A DNA stretch of 64,000 nt from Polynucleobacter necessarius. GTDB taxonomy: Bacteria > Pseudomonadota > Gammaproteobacteria > Burkholderiales > Burkholderiaceae. The notes beneath the pieces were generated by a model, which was not told where the DNA came from, made no database searches, and worked only from the letters and a program-made list of their open reading frames with translations. The stretch's first letter is position 1. Each line of letters begins with the position of its first letter. The translations under genes and the position numbers were made by a program. Of this stretch, positions 18,403-27,448 are shown piece by piece. The DNA is taken from assembly GCF_900095215.1 (NCBI RefSeq), contig NZ_LT606949.1:1276690-1340689 (forward strand). The letters are read 5' to 3'.

Positions 18403-19818
18403 TCAACTTAGATTTAAATGTTTGAGATGCCTCTGAAAGCATCTGATGAATAGGCATCTTCTCGTCATGTTTGCCATCAAGAGTAGCCGAAGCATTATAA
18501 GAAATTACATCAATTGCTCGATCCATTAGTTTTTCAATTAGAGAAGAATCATCTAACTTAAGATCTGTAATCTGTTTTTTATCACTCTCATAAGATTTAG
18601 CCATCGCCTCTTTATGTGAGTGCCCTTCAAGCAATCGTTTGTTTTCGCTCCTTCTCTTATTAACAAAGTAGGCAAACCAAATCACAGGAGCATAGATTGG
18701 TAGCTTCATTAAAAATGCCCTGCGTAATTCATCCAGATTTTTAGAGTTATCTGGTGCAAAATACATTGCCATAGAAAGCAATGCAATTAGAGAAATGTAG
18801 AAAACTACCGAATACGCGATGATATATCCTCGGTATGAGCGCTTTTTTTTGCAGAGTACTCACTTGCTAATCCCGCACTTGCGGCGCCAGGAAGTAAATC
18901 CTCTACCTTAAGATTTAATGCATCAAACTTTGCCTGCTGATCAAGCTCAATTTTTGATAATTGATTTAATCTTTCATCAATTTCATTTTTTAGACTGGGT
19001 TGAGGCTCTCCAGAAGGGGCTGGCAAGCCATAGACTTTTGAATAAAAATCTTCCAGCTCTTGTCGTTTGGACTGAATTTCATTGAATGCATTTTCTGATG
19101 CTTCTTTAGCTGCTTGGATAGTTTTTTCACTTTCTGAAACAATATTTTTTAATGCAGGCGCACCATCCTTATCGACCAATAAATCTTCATATAAAGCTTT
19201 AATTTGCTCACTCTTAGAAGTGGGCTCACGTAGAAGATTTTCAAATTTTGCATCTTTCCCTTCGATACCCTCAACCCCAAAGAGACTATGTTGCAAATCA
19301 GAGATTTGTTTGTTAACACCCAGAATGTGTTCCTGAGCCTCATTTACTTTAGATGTAGCAACATTAATTTGCTCAAGATTCGCTTGGGCATTTTTCTCGA
19401 ACGCCTCGAGCGATGAATTGATTGAGGCTGTGTAGGTTTTTAATGCTTCATACAGCGCTTTTGCAGAATCAGCATCTGAAATGATGTATGGCTTTATATA
19501 CGTCAATATGTTATCCGCTGCATCATTTGCAGTTGCTAAATTTGCATTATTGTTCGATGTCGCATATTGATTAATTTGCTGCAAACAGTTATTTGCTTGA
19601 GTCTTAGCGTTATCCAATATAGATAATGGCATTAAATCGGGGTCTACAGATGTCAGAATGCTGTCGATATAAGAATATATTTTGCTTAATCTACCAACCT
19701 CTTCCGTCGTAGCTGTAGCAGTTGGGTCGTCAATGGCTATCTGTGAAATAGCTTCATTCAATTGGTTCCACACCTCATGGAACTGATGAGCTTCAAATGC
19801 GATCGACCATCTTGACAT
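18395..19818 (-). pseudogene. Coiled-coil protein with C-terminal two-helix membrane domain, frameshifted
   Basis: From ATG 19818 (MSRWSIAFEAHQF) about 320 residues of Ala/Asn/Glu-rich helix with heptad-like stretches (e.g. VSESEKTIQAAKEASENAF) are encoded. A T8 run at 18843-18850 (A8 in the coding strand) is one base short. Restoring it joins SEYSAKKKRSYRGYIIAYSVVFYISLIALLSM, a membrane segment, to a second one (LPIYAPVIWFAYFV) and a cytosolic tail with LLEGHSHKEAMAKSYES. I do not recognise a named family. The arrangement of coiled coil then two membrane helices, next to DUF2971 and a toxin remnant, is reminiscent of accessory defence modules, but that is inference only. Confidence 0.65.
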
Positions 19819-19931
19819 ACTAAACCTACCTTTTAAGCTTATCTGACACTTCAATTAGATATGAAATTCATATAGATATCCAGCGATTAAAGGACAAAAC
19901 CCCCACCATTTCTGATGAGGCTTTGCTTTTC

Positions 19932-19960
19932 TGGTTGGCCCACCAGGACTTGAGAACCTG
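19932..19960 (-). repeat. Degenerate copy of the tRNA-Ile 3' end
   Basis: 29 bases resembling 20509-20536, the T-arm, acceptor stem and CCA of the nearby tRNA-Ile, with one substitution and a 2-base insertion. The copy is in the same orientation and lies just after the GNAT stop. It may be a tRNA-gene remnant or an attachment-site-like duplication. A purine/pyrimidine-rich hairpin-like stretch follows on its 3' side, as after the intact tRNA. Confidence 0.6.
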
Positions 19961-19963
19961 TTT

Positions 19964-20458
19964 CTAGGAGGCCTGATTGCTAATACCCAACTTGAAGTAA
20001 GTGGTTCCAATCACCGGGCTCTCGTAGTAAGGCTTAATTTTCATGAAACCCAATCTTTCATACAAAGAAATAGCCTTCTCCATTGTTGGCAAAGTATCCA
20101 ATAACAAACATGAATACCCAGCAGTCTTTGCGTGAGGAGTAATTAGATCAACCAAATGCTTACCAATCTGTAAATTGCGATACTGCGGCCTCACATATAA
20201 ACGCTTCATTTCACATGCCTTGGGACATTGAGTCAAAGCAACCTGGCGAACTGCCACACATCCAGCCAATTGATCATCTACATAAGCAAGAAGAATAATT
20301 AGGCCTTTTGGCTCAGCATATTTTCCCGGCAAAAGTGCCAGCTCTTGCTCAAAGTCTTGATATGCCAAATCAACCCCAATAGCACCCGCATACTCACGAA
20401 ATAGCTCTCGAACTAATTCCATATGCGTTTGGGATGTGGCGTTAATAAATTTCATCAT
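19964..20458 (-). CDS. GNAT family N-acetyltransferase
   Basis: A 164-residue protein with the GNAT fold: an N-terminal helix pair (MELVRELFREYAGAIGVDL), GCVAVRQVAL strand, MKRLYVRPQYRNLQIGKHL (acetyl-CoA pyrophosphate loop, motif A region) and AISLYERLGFMKI near the C-terminus. It transfers acetyl from acetyl-CoA to an unknown amine. I set the start at the ATG-ATG pair at 20453-20458, since the longer frame runs back into the terminator and tRNA. The gene sits between the intron-containing tRNA-Ile and a degenerate copy of that tRNA's 3' end. Confidence 0.85.
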   Translation of the reverse strand: MMKFINATSQTHMELVRELFREYAGAIGVDLAYQDFEQELALLPGKYAEPKGLIILLAYVDDQLAGCVAVRQVALTQCPKACEMKRLYVRPQYRNLQIGKHLVDLITPHAKTAGYSCLLLDTLPTMEKAISLYERLGFMKIKPYYESPVIGTTYFKLGISNQAS

Positions 20459-20479
20459 CAAAATAATGATATCAAATAA

Positions 20480-20503
20480 AAAGCCACTCCGAAGAGTGGC
20501 TTT
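20480..20503 (-). terminator. Rho-independent terminator after tRNA-Ile
   Basis: AAAGCCACTC/GAGTGGCTTT stem with a tetraloop; on the minus strand it is followed by TTATTT. It lies six bases after the tRNA CCA end and before the GNAT start. Confidence 0.8.
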
Positions 20504-20508
20504 GTTCT

Positions 20509-20836
20509 TGGTGGGCCCACCAGGACTTGAACCTGGGACCAAAGGATTCCGGTTTGTGTAATTTTCATTACTCCCTGGACTATGCCTTCATCATATCGAT
20601 TGCTCGACTTAGATGGGTGCCGTCTAGTCTCTACACGTTCAAAGTATTTCTACTAAGCTTCGCTCGGTGTTGCCATATTCGTTTAAAACGATTTGTGCAT
20701 TTAGTCAAAAATACATTAACCCGTTTAAACGACTTTAGGTTTCTCCGAATTTGACACCATCCCTTATGCAGTTTCCACGCATAAGGCACAACTTTCGCTA
20801 TGAGTCCTCTGCTCTAACCAACTGAGCTATGGGCCC
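20509..20836 (-). tRNA. tRNA-Ile (CAU anticodon, AUA-reading) interrupted by a group I intron
   Basis: The exons join to a complete tRNA. The acceptor stem is GGGCCCA/TGGGCCC with encoded CCA, the D arm is GCTCAGTTGGTTAGAGC, the anticodon loop CTCATAA sits within GGA/TCC, and the T arm is CCAGGTTCAAGTCCTGG. The CAU anticodon and identity elements match tRNA-Ile2, whose C34 is converted to lysidine by TilS. Exon 1 is 20800-20836 and exon 2 is 20509-20548. The gene begins 12 bp after the rpoD stop on the same strand, so it may share the rpoD transcript, and a terminator follows it. The main sequence-based ambiguity is one base at the splice junction. Confidence 0.93.
20549..20799 (-). ncRNA. 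Self-splicing group I intron (Azoarcus-like, IC3-type) in the tRNA anticodon loop
   Basis: About 251 nt without an open reading frame for a homing endonuclease. Core elements match the Azoarcus tRNA-Ile intron. The 5' region has a GUG guide that can pair with the exon CAU. GTGTCAAATTCGGAGAAACC (near 20757-20738) is the P3-P4-P5 segment, GAGACTAGACGGCACCC carries the P7 guanosine-binding site, and GGCATAGTCCAGGGAG is the P8-P7' side. The intron ends in G (20549), as required. The peripheral stem around 20670-20735 is enlarged, with CGTTTTAAACG/CGTTTAAACG arms, making it longer than the roughly 205-nt Azoarcus intron. Structural assignment is from motif recognition. Confidence 0.9.
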
Positions 20837-20848
20837 GTTAGTCTTTGA

Positions 20849-23236
20849 TCAATCTTCTTCGAGGAAGGTCTTGAATTTGTCACTACGGCTTGGGTGACGC
20901 ATCTTGCGGAGAGCCTTCGCTTCAATCTGACGAATACGCTCACGTGTAACGTCAAACTGTTTACCTACTTCTTCGAGAGTGTGATCAGTACTCATCTCAA
21001 CACCAAAGCGCATACGTAATACTTTTGCTTCACGCGGTGTCAATGAATCAAGCACGTCTTTCACCACATCACGCATAGAGTCATGCAATGCGGCTTCAGC
21101 CGGAGCCAAGGTATTACCGTCTTCAATGAAGTCGCCCAAATGAGAGTCCTCATCATCACCAATTGGCGTCTCCATGGAGATAGGCTCTTTAGCGATCTTC
21201 ATGATCTTACGAATCTTATCTTCCGGAATCTCCATCTTCAGCGCCAAGGTTGCCGCATCTGGCTCATGGCCAGTTTCTTGCAAGATCTGACGGCTGATAC
21301 GGTTCATCTTATTGATCGTCTCAATCATATGAACTGGAATACGGATCGTGCGAGCCTGGTCAGCGATCGAACGAGTAATCGCCTGACGAATCCACCATGT
21401 CGCATAGGTAGAGAACTTATAGCCACGACGGTATTCAAACTTATCCACCGCCTTCATCAAGCCGATATTGCCTTCTTGAATCAAATCCAAGAACTGCAAA
21501 CCACGGTTGGTGTACTTCTTAGCAATGGAAATAACCAAACGCAAGTTAGCTACAGTCATCTCACGCTTCGCTTCACGAGCACGCTTCTCGCCCGCGAGCA
21601 TTTGCTTGTTCACTTCTTTCAACTCTGGCAATGGAAGGACGACATTCTTTTGAATATCAATCAATTTCTGTTGCAACTCTTGAATCGCTGGAACATTACG
21701 CTGTAAGAGCGCACTGTAAGGCTTGTTCTCTTTCAATAACTTGTCTGTCCAAGCGAGGTTCATTGACATCTTAGGGAAGTCTTTTAATACCTCACCACGA
21801 TTCACGCCAACCTTATCCACCAACAAGCTCACGATACCGCGCTCGAGCTTCCAAACCTGGTCAACTTGTGAACGCATGGTGTCGCACAGCTTCTCAACAC
21901 TCTTCGCTGTTAAACGGAAACCCAGCAGCTCAGCGCGAATTACATCTTGTGCTTTAACGTAAGCAGGACAGTTGTAACCATCTTTATCGAAGGCGCGACG
22001 CATTTTCTCGGCTTGCGTACGAACAACCGCAAACTTCTCTAAAGAAATCTGCTTCAATTCTTCTAATTGCTTGGCATTTGCTGTCGCAGCACCACCGCCG
22101 CCACCGCCACCTTCTTCGCCGTCTTCAGCATCTGGATCTATCTCTGGCTCATCTGGTCCAAGCTTAATATCTTCCGCATTTGGATCAAGCAAACCGTCGA
22201 CAAACTGGTCGATCTCCATCTCGCCACTAGCGATCTTGTCAACGTTACTCAGAATCTCAGCAATCGTTACAGGGCAAGCAGCCAAAGCCATCACCATATC
22301 TTTAAGGCCGGCTTCAATCTTCTTCGCAATAACGATCTCGCCTTCGCGAGTTAACAGGTCTACTGTACCCATCTCACGCATATACATACGTACTGGGTCG
22401 GTTGTGCGACCAAACTCGGAATCCACTGTGGATAGAGCTGCTTCCGCCTCTTCCTCAGCCTCCTCTTCAGATGCTGCGGCAGATGCGTTATCAGACAGAA
22501 TTAGTGTTTCTGCATCAGGAGCCTGTTCGTAAACAGTAATACCGATGTCATTGAGCAAGCTAATCAAAGTTTCTAATGCATCAGCATCAGACAACTCGTC
22601 AGACATCACGTCATGCATCTCGCCATGGGTTAAGTAACCCTTGGACATACCCATCTTGATCAAAGTCTTCAAGCGAGCACGACGTAATTCTTGCTGCTCT
22701 TCTGTGCCCAACTGTTGCGCGGCAAATTCTTTTAAAAGCGCTTTTTCTTTTGCCTTACGCTCACGCGCTTTTTGACGATCCGTTAATACTGGCTCTGCAG
22801 CTTCAGCGGGCGCATCCGCTTTTGCTTTGCGGCCACGCTTCTTTTCTTCTTCAACCACTACAGGCGCTTCAGCTTCTGCGACCTTGGCTTTTTTGCCCTT
22901 CGTTTCTTTGGCTTCTTTCATTTCTTTTGCTGCTTTAGCTGGCTCAGCCTTAGGTGCCGCTACCGCTTTACCTTTTTTAACTGGCTTTACTTTCACTTCC
23001 GCTTTAGCAGCTTTTGCAGGCACTTTGGCAACAGGTTTAGCGGGAGCGGATTTTGCAGCCGCCTTTACTGGCTTGGCTGGTGTCTTCGCTTTTGGAGCTG
23101 GGTTAGCTGGGGCTTTTGCCTTAGGTGCTGGCTTGGCCGGAGCTTTTGCTTTAACAACAGGCTTTGCAGCCGCCTTTACTGGCTTGGCTGGTGTCTTCGC
23201 TTTTGGAGCTGGTTGTTTGGTCTTGGTATTCGGCAT
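20849..23236 (-). CDS. rpoD: RNA polymerase primary sigma factor (sigma-70)
   Basis: Directs core RNA polymerase to housekeeping promoters. The 795-residue protein has a Lys/Pro/Ala-rich extension (residues 1 to about 150), region 1.1 (about 180-250), region 1.2 ([12 protein letters not shown]), region 2 with the -10-binding [14 protein letters not shown], region 3 and region 4 with the helix-turn-helix [20 protein letters not shown]. It is longer than the roughly 613-residue E. coli protein because of the N-terminal extension, which contains a 50-bp DNA repeat. Intact. Third gene of the rpsU-yqeY-dnaG-rpoD operon; the 245 bp before it may hold an internal promoter. Confidence 0.97.
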   Translation of the reverse strand: MPNTKTKQPAPKAKTPAKPVKAAAKPVVKAKAPAKPAPKAKAPANPAPKAKTPAKPVKAAAKSAPAKPVAKVPAKAAKAEVKVKPVKKGKAVAAPKAEPAKAAKEMKEAKETKGKKAKVAEAEAPVVVEEEKKRGRKAKADAPAEAAEPVLTDRQKARERKAKEKALLKEFAAQQLGTEEQQELRRARLKTLIKMGMSKGYLTHGEMHDVMSDELSDADALETLISLLNDIGITVYEQAPDAETLILSDNASAAASEEEAEEEAEAALSTVDSEFGRTTDPVRMYMREMGTVDLLTREGEIVIAKKIEAGLKDMVMALAACPVTIAEILSNVDKIASGEMEIDQFVDGLLDPNAEDIKLGPDEPEIDPDAEDGEEGGGGGGGAATANAKQLEELKQISLEKFAVVRTQAEKMRRAFDKDGYNCPAYVKAQDVIRAELLGFRLTAKSVEKLCDTMRSQVDQVWKLERGIVSLLVDKVGVNRGEVLKDFPKMSMNLAWTDKLLKENKPYSALLQRNVPAIQELQQKLIDIQKNVVLPLPELKEVNKQMLAGEKRAREAKREMTVANLRLVISIAKKYTNRGLQFLDLIQEGNIGLMKAVDKFEYRRGYKFSTYATWWIRQAITRSIADQARTIRIPVHMIETINKMNRISRQILQETGHEPDAATLALKMEIPEDKIRKIMKIAKEPISMETPIGDDEDSHLGDFIEDGNTLAPAEAALHDSMRDVVKDVLDSLTPREAKVLRMRFGVEMSTDHTLEEVGKQFDVTRERIRQIEAKALRKMRHPSRSDKFKTFLEED
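23052..23212. repeat. 50-bp direct repeat inside rpoD
   Basis: Identical 50-base units at 23052-23101 and 23163-23212 encode two copies of an Ala/Pro/Lys segment ([17 protein letters not shown]) in the N-terminal extension of sigma-70. Spacing is 111 bp, in phase, so recombination between them would delete 37 codons without a frameshift. Confidence 0.9.
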
Positions 23237-23481
23237 TTATTAGCACTTGCTCACATTACTGTTGTTGATATCGACTGATTAAACACAGCCCCGTAGTCAT
23301 TCTTTTACTCACTTACCCGCTTACCCCCAAATGTCATCAAAATAAAGTGCAAGTTGCTGAATTAAAGCGATTTTTTGCTTTTGAACAGAGGATTATAGTC
23401 GATTGCGACTTTTTTTACCCCCTTCCCACCTAAAAATATGGGGTAATTTCAGGGGATTTCTAGGGTAATTTTCAGAAATTC

Positions 23482-25449
23482 TTATGAGAATTTCAGCTTT
23501 TCGCCCAATTCCCGATAGCGGGCCTTGTCTTGCTCGGTGGCAACGCTTCCCGCGATCTTTTGAGCAATTTCAGTCATTTCTTGCTTGAGATGGGTTAACT
23601 CTAGTTTTTTGAATGCCCCTTCTAGATCGGCAGCCGCCCCTTCAAGCTCTAAATCCGAGCCCATCACGCGATTTCGCAGAACTTCGTACAAGGGTGCAAA
23701 CTCGCTACGAGACAGTTGATCCTGAAACATTGCAAATGCACCCGCTCCCGCAGTAGCCGGCGTATTACCCTCACCTGGAATGAGTTCCACCAAATCACAC
23801 TGCGACAAAAGATCTTTCATTAAGGCATGTGCTTTTTCAGATCTTTGTTCGGCAGCCTTTAATGCGAGTGCGCGCTTATTCGCATCCAATGCTTTACCCA
23901 AGTGTGGAAACTGAATAATGACGCGCAACATTTGCTCAGCCAAATCTGTTGGCGCTTTTGGCGGTTCCATATTTTGCGTGGTAACTCGCTTTGCGGATCC
24001 CTTGGATGCTTGCCAAGGCGCACTCTGTCGATTGCCGTTACCCGAAAAATTATTCTGACTATTTTGACTACCTTGACCGCTTTGAGTACGCGCTTGCATT
24101 GATTGATATTGTGTTTGTCGCGTGGGCGCAGGTGCAACTGTTAAACCACAAAATGCCTCGAGCTCTGCATGGGTTGTATTGGTCCGAATCGCCAACTCAC
24201 GCAAAATTTGTGTGCGCAATGCAATTGGCGGCATGGAGAATAAGAGCGGCTTAGCAGCATGATGCGTATGGGCCCTACCTTCTGGGGTCGTTAACTCATG
24301 ATCCTCGCTCACTACCTTAAAGAAGAATCTCGAAATCGACATCGCTTCTTTAATCACCTTCTCAAAAGCGGGTGCTCCGTAAGCACGCACATAACTATCT
24401 GGGTCATGTTCTGTGGGCAAAAATAGAAAACGAACTTCTTTGTCGTCCGATATTAATGGCAAGCATGTTTCAAGCGCACGCTGCGCGGCCCGTTGACCTG
24501 CAGCATCACCATCAAACGAAAACACCACTTTATCGGTTTGACGCAATAACATCCGTACATGGTTCGCAGTACACGCCGTTCCTAAAGTTGCAACTGCATT
24601 AGGGAATCCCAATTGCGCCAATGCAACTACATCCATGTAACCTTCACAAACGAGGACATATTCTTGCGCGCGAATCGCTTGTCTGGCTTCAAACAAACCA
24701 TACACAGTATTGCCTTTTGAGAACAAAGGGGTCTCAGGAGAATTTAAATACTTTGGCTCACCTTGATCCAGAATGCGCCCACCAAAACCAATCGTTTGAC
24801 CTTTGGGACTGCGAATCGGAAACATGATGCGATCACGGAAACGGTCGTACCGTTTCACATTTGCGCCCTCGGACTGCTCACCCTGAATCAAGAGGCCGCC
24901 CTCTAACAAAGTCTTTGCCACTTCATCATTGGAATAAGACCCAAAAACCACCTCTAAACCCTGCCAGCCATCAGGCGCATAACCCAAGGCATAGCGCTTA
25001 GCGATCTCACCAGTCAAACCGCGTCCTTTGAGATATTCAACGGCGCGAGTATTGCCTTTCAGTTGCTGACGATACCAATCCGCGGCAGAACTCATCACCT
25101 CGCTGAGCGCCATAGCTTGCTGCTGTCTTGCCACGTCATTGGCAGTGCGCTCTTCACGAGCCACATCAAGGCCTGCTGACCGCGCCAAATCTTCGATTGC
25201 ATCTACGTAACCGAGACCCGAATACTCCATCAAGAAACTAATGGCAGATCCATGTGCGCCACACCCAAAGCAGTGATAGAACTGCTTTGTATGGGATACT
25301 GAAAATGATGGAGACTTCTCCGAATGAAAGGGACAAAAACCTTGAAAGTTCGCGCCCGCTTTTTTTAACTTAACATGCTGCCCAACCACATCAACGATGT
25401 CCACCCGATTTAAGAGATCGGCGATAAAGGATTGTGGGATGAGTGCCAT
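23482..25449 (-). CDS. dnaG: DNA primase
   Basis: Makes RNA primers for replication at the fork, working with the DnaB helicase. The 655-residue protein has an N-terminal CHC2 zinc finger (C39, H42, C60, C63 in CPFH and CFGC), the catalytic RNA-polymerase/TOPRIM core with VCEGYMDVVAL and FSFDGDAAGQRAA, and a C-terminal helicase-interaction domain ending in ELGEKLKFS. A Gln/Ser/Asn-rich linker lies near residues 435-480. Intact and normal in length. It sits in the classical macromolecular synthesis operon between yqeY and rpoD. Confidence 0.97.
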   Translation of the reverse strand: MALIPQSFIADLLNRVDIVDVVGQHVKLKKAGANFQGFCPFHSEKSPSFSVSHTKQFYHCFGCGAHGSAISFLMEYSGLGYVDAIEDLARSAGLDVAREERTANDVARQQQAMALSEVMSSAADWYRQQLKGNTRAVEYLKGRGLTGEIAKRYALGYAPDGWQGLEVVFGSYSNDEVAKTLLEGGLLIQGEQSEGANVKRYDRFRDRIMFPIRSPKGQTIGFGGRILDQGEPKYLNSPETPLFSKGNTVYGLFEARQAIRAQEYVLVCEGYMDVVALAQLGFPNAVATLGTACTANHVRMLLRQTDKVVFSFDGDAAGQRAAQRALETCLPLISDDKEVRFLFLPTEHDPDSYVRAYGAPAFEKVIKEAMSISRFFFKVVSEDHELTTPEGRAHTHHAAKPLLFSMPPIALRTQILRELAIRTNTTHAELEAFCGLTVAPAPTRQTQYQSMQARTQSGQGSQNSQNNFSGNGNRQSAPWQASKGSAKRVTTQNMEPPKAPTDLAEQMLRVIIQFPHLGKALDANKRALALKAAEQRSEKAHALMKDLLSQCDLVELIPGEGNTPATAGAGAFAMFQDQLSRSEFAPLYEVLRNRVMGSDLELEGAAADLEGAFKKLELTHLKQEMTEIAQKIAGSVATEQDKARYRELGEKLKFS

Positions 25450-25497
25450 AAGGCGAGTATGAAGCTGTTTTGCTTGCTTAGCTAGTCAGCGAATTAC

Positions 25498-25944
25498 TTA
25501 CTTTGCTAGCGCGGCTTTTACCAAGCCAGAAACTTTACCCATATCGGCTTTGCCAGCCAACTGGCCTTTGAGCACGCCAATCACTTTGCCCATGTCCTGT
25601 GGGCCAGCAGCGTCCGTAGAAGCCACTGCCGCAGCGACCGCAGCTTCAACCTCAGCATCAGACAACTGGGCTGGCAAGTAGGCTTGCAAGATCACCATTT
25701 CGGAAGCCTCAACCGCAACCAAATCATCACGTCCTGCTTTTTCAAACTGAGAGATCGAGTCTTTGCGTTGCTTAATCATTTTTTCAACAGTAGCAATCAC
25801 ACCAGCATCATCCACTACGATGCGCTCATCGACTTCGCGCTGTTTAATTGCCGCCAACAAAAGACGAATCGTTCCTAGGCGCTCAGTTTCTTTTGCGCGC
25901 ATAGCGTTTTTCATATCTTCGGTAATTTGATCTTTTAGGCGCAT
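25498..25944 (-). CDS. yqeY: GatB/YqeY domain protein
   Basis: A 148-residue protein with the GatB/YqeY fold: MKNAMRAKETERLGTIRLLLAAIK at the N-terminus and the C-terminal helical tail domain containing GPQDMGKVIGVLKGQLAGKADMG. The tail is related to the tRNA-binding tail of the GatB amidotransferase subunit; the role of the free protein is unsettled. Intact. It lies between rpsU and dnaG, the arrangement usual in betaproteobacteria, and shares their strand. An intergenic hairpin separates it from rpsU. Confidence 0.93.
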   Translation of the reverse strand: MRLKDQITEDMKNAMRAKETERLGTIRLLLAAIKQREVDERIVVDDAGVIATVEKMIKQRKDSISQFEKAGRDDLVAVEASEMVILQAYLPAQLSDAEVEAAVAAAVASTDAAGPQDMGKVIGVLKGQLAGKADMGKVSGLVKAALAK

Positions 25945-26020
25945 GACTTTATTCCTATTAATAAATATAGAACGTAGAACGGATATCTTTTGATACTGAA
26001 CAGCGGCGATTAAAAAGCAA

Positions 26021-26051
26021 AAACCCGCTGCGCTTCACCGTCAGCGGGTTT
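26021..26051 (-). terminator. Intra-operon terminator after rpsU
   Basis: AAACCCGCTG/CAGCGGGTTT stem with an 11-base loop; on the minus strand it is followed by TTGCTTTTT. It lies between rpsU and yqeY. A partial terminator here, as known between rpsU and dnaG in E. coli, would keep S21 expression above primase. Confidence 0.8.
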
Positions 26052-26086
26052 CAAAGCTTCTCGGTGAAAAGAGCTTTTAAATTCGA

Positions 26087-26299
26087 TTAGTAAAGCTTCT
26101 TAGGCAACATTTGGCTGCGAATACGCTTGTAATGGCGCTTAGCAGCTGCAGCCTTCTTACGCTTACGCTCAGCTGTTGGCTTCTCGTAGAACTCGCGCGC
26201 ACGCAAGTCTGTCAAAAGGCCATTCTTTTCAATGGTGCGCTTGAAACGGCGCAATGCCACTTCAAATGATTCGTTTTCGCGGAGGCGGACTGTAGTCAT
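26087..26299 (-). CDS. rpsU: 30S ribosomal protein S21
   Basis: 70-residue, strongly basic small-subunit protein that helps base-pairing of 16S rRNA with messenger leaders. Begins [21 protein letters not shown] and ends in a Lys/Arg-rich helix ([15 protein letters not shown]), the standard S21 pattern. First gene of the macromolecular synthesis operon and divergent from tsaD, so the 74 bp between them must hold both promoters. Confidence 0.96.
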   Translation of the reverse strand: MTTVRLRENESFEVALRRFKRTIEKNGLLTDLRAREFYEKPTAERKRKKAAAAKRHYKRIRSQMLPKKLY

Positions 26300-26373
26300 A
26301 CTTATTTAACTCGTATATGCTCGATAAAAAATATCGAAAAATTAACTGAATTGTGATTTTAGCACGACCAAAA

Positions 26374-27447
26374 ATGATTGTTTTAGGAATAGAAACCTCT
26401 TGTGACGAGACCGGGGTGGCTTTATACAACACCATGCCTTGGGAAGAGGGTAAACCGGCCTTCCAAGGCATACTTGGCCAGGGCTTGCACTCGCAAATCG
26501 CCATGCACCGGGACTATGGCGGCGTTGTTCCTGAATTGGCCTCCCGCGACCACATTCGCCGTGTTTTGCCCCTTTTGAACCAATCTTTAGCCGAATCCGG
26601 CCTCAAATTAGCTGATATTAATGCCATAGCCTTCACCCAAGGCCCTGGATTGGCTGGCGCCCTCCTCGTGGGCAGCGCTTTTGCCAAATCCCTAGCTCAA
26701 GGCCTTAATTTGCCGTCTATTGGGATTCATCACCTTGAAGGACATCTTCTTTCACCGCTGTTAGGTCAAACCGCCCCCCAATTTCCCTTTATCGCACTGC
26801 TCGTGTCAGGTGGCCACACCCAGCTCATGAAAGTCTCCGGCATCGGGCAGTACGAACTACTAGGCGAGACCTTGGATGACGCAGCAGGAGAAGCTTTTGA
26901 TAAAACTGCCAAATTATTGGGATTGGACTATCCGGGCGGTGCAGCGATTTCAAAATTAGCGGCGCGAGGTCGATCTGGAATATTTGATTTACCAAAACCC
27001 ATGCTGCACTCGGGCGATTTGGATTTTTCTTTTTCAGGGTTAAAAACCGCCGTTCTGAATCAAGTAAAAAAATTCGATGAGAAAAAGATTATCGATACTT
27101 CTGAGATAGCGCAATTTCATGCGGATCTGGCGAGAAGCTTTGTCGATGCAATCGTGGCGGTATTGGTTAGCAAATCAGAGAAGGCGCTCAAGCAAACGGG
27201 ATGCAAACATTTGGTGCTTGCCGGTGGCGTCGGCGCTAACTTGCAACTACGAAATGCTCTCAACGACAAAGCCGCACGCAATGGTTTTGAAGTGCACTAT
27301 CCACCACTTAAACTCTGTACCGATAACGGTGTAATGATTGCTTTTGCTGGTGCATTGCGAATGCTAACCAAAAATAATGGCTCCACAACTTCTGGAGCCT
27401 TTGATGTCAAACCCCGTTGGGATTTGCAAAGCAATAATCTGAAATAA
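26374..27447 (+). CDS. tsaD: tRNA N6-threonylcarbamoyladenosine transferase TsaD
   Basis: Catalytic subunit of the TsaBDE complex that puts the threonylcarbamoyl group on A37 of ANN-decoding tRNAs in the cytosol. The 357-residue protein starts [18 protein letters not shown], has the metal-binding HLEGH motif near residue 115, the ATP-site VSGGHTQL and [12 protein letters not shown], and the late [12 protein letters not shown] and [15 protein letters not shown] 26374 matches the family N-terminus; an in-frame GTG seven codons upstream is less likely. Intact. Divergent from rpsU. Confidence 0.96.
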   Translation: MIVLGIETSCDETGVALYNTMPWEEGKPAFQGILGQGLHSQIAMHRDYGGVVPELASRDHIRRVLPLLNQSLAESGLKLADINAIAFTQGPGLAGALLVGSAFAKSLAQGLNLPSIGIHHLEGHLLSPLLGQTAPQFPFIALLVSGGHTQLMKVSGIGQYELLGETLDDAAGEAFDKTAKLLGLDYPGGAAISKLAARGRSGIFDLPKPMLHSGDLDFSFSGLKTAVLNQVKKFDEKKIIDTSEIAQFHADLARSFVDAIVAVLVSKSEKALKQTGCKHLVLAGGVGANLQLRNALNDKAARNGFEVHYPPLKLCTDNGVMIAFAGALRMLTKNNGSTTSGAFDVKPRWDLQSNNLK

Positions 27448-27448
27448 A

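Noticed and set aside
1..20000. Frameshifts explained as sequencing or assembly error
   Set aside because: Errors would hit core genes too, but dozens of long housekeeping frames are clean, and several genes also carry large deletions or multiple nonsense codons. Read-level data would still be the proof.
22071..23243. Plus-strand open frames opposite rpoD
   Set aside because: They are Ala/Ser/Pro-rich shadows of the repetitive rpoD coding strand, with no ribosome site and no recognisable domain.
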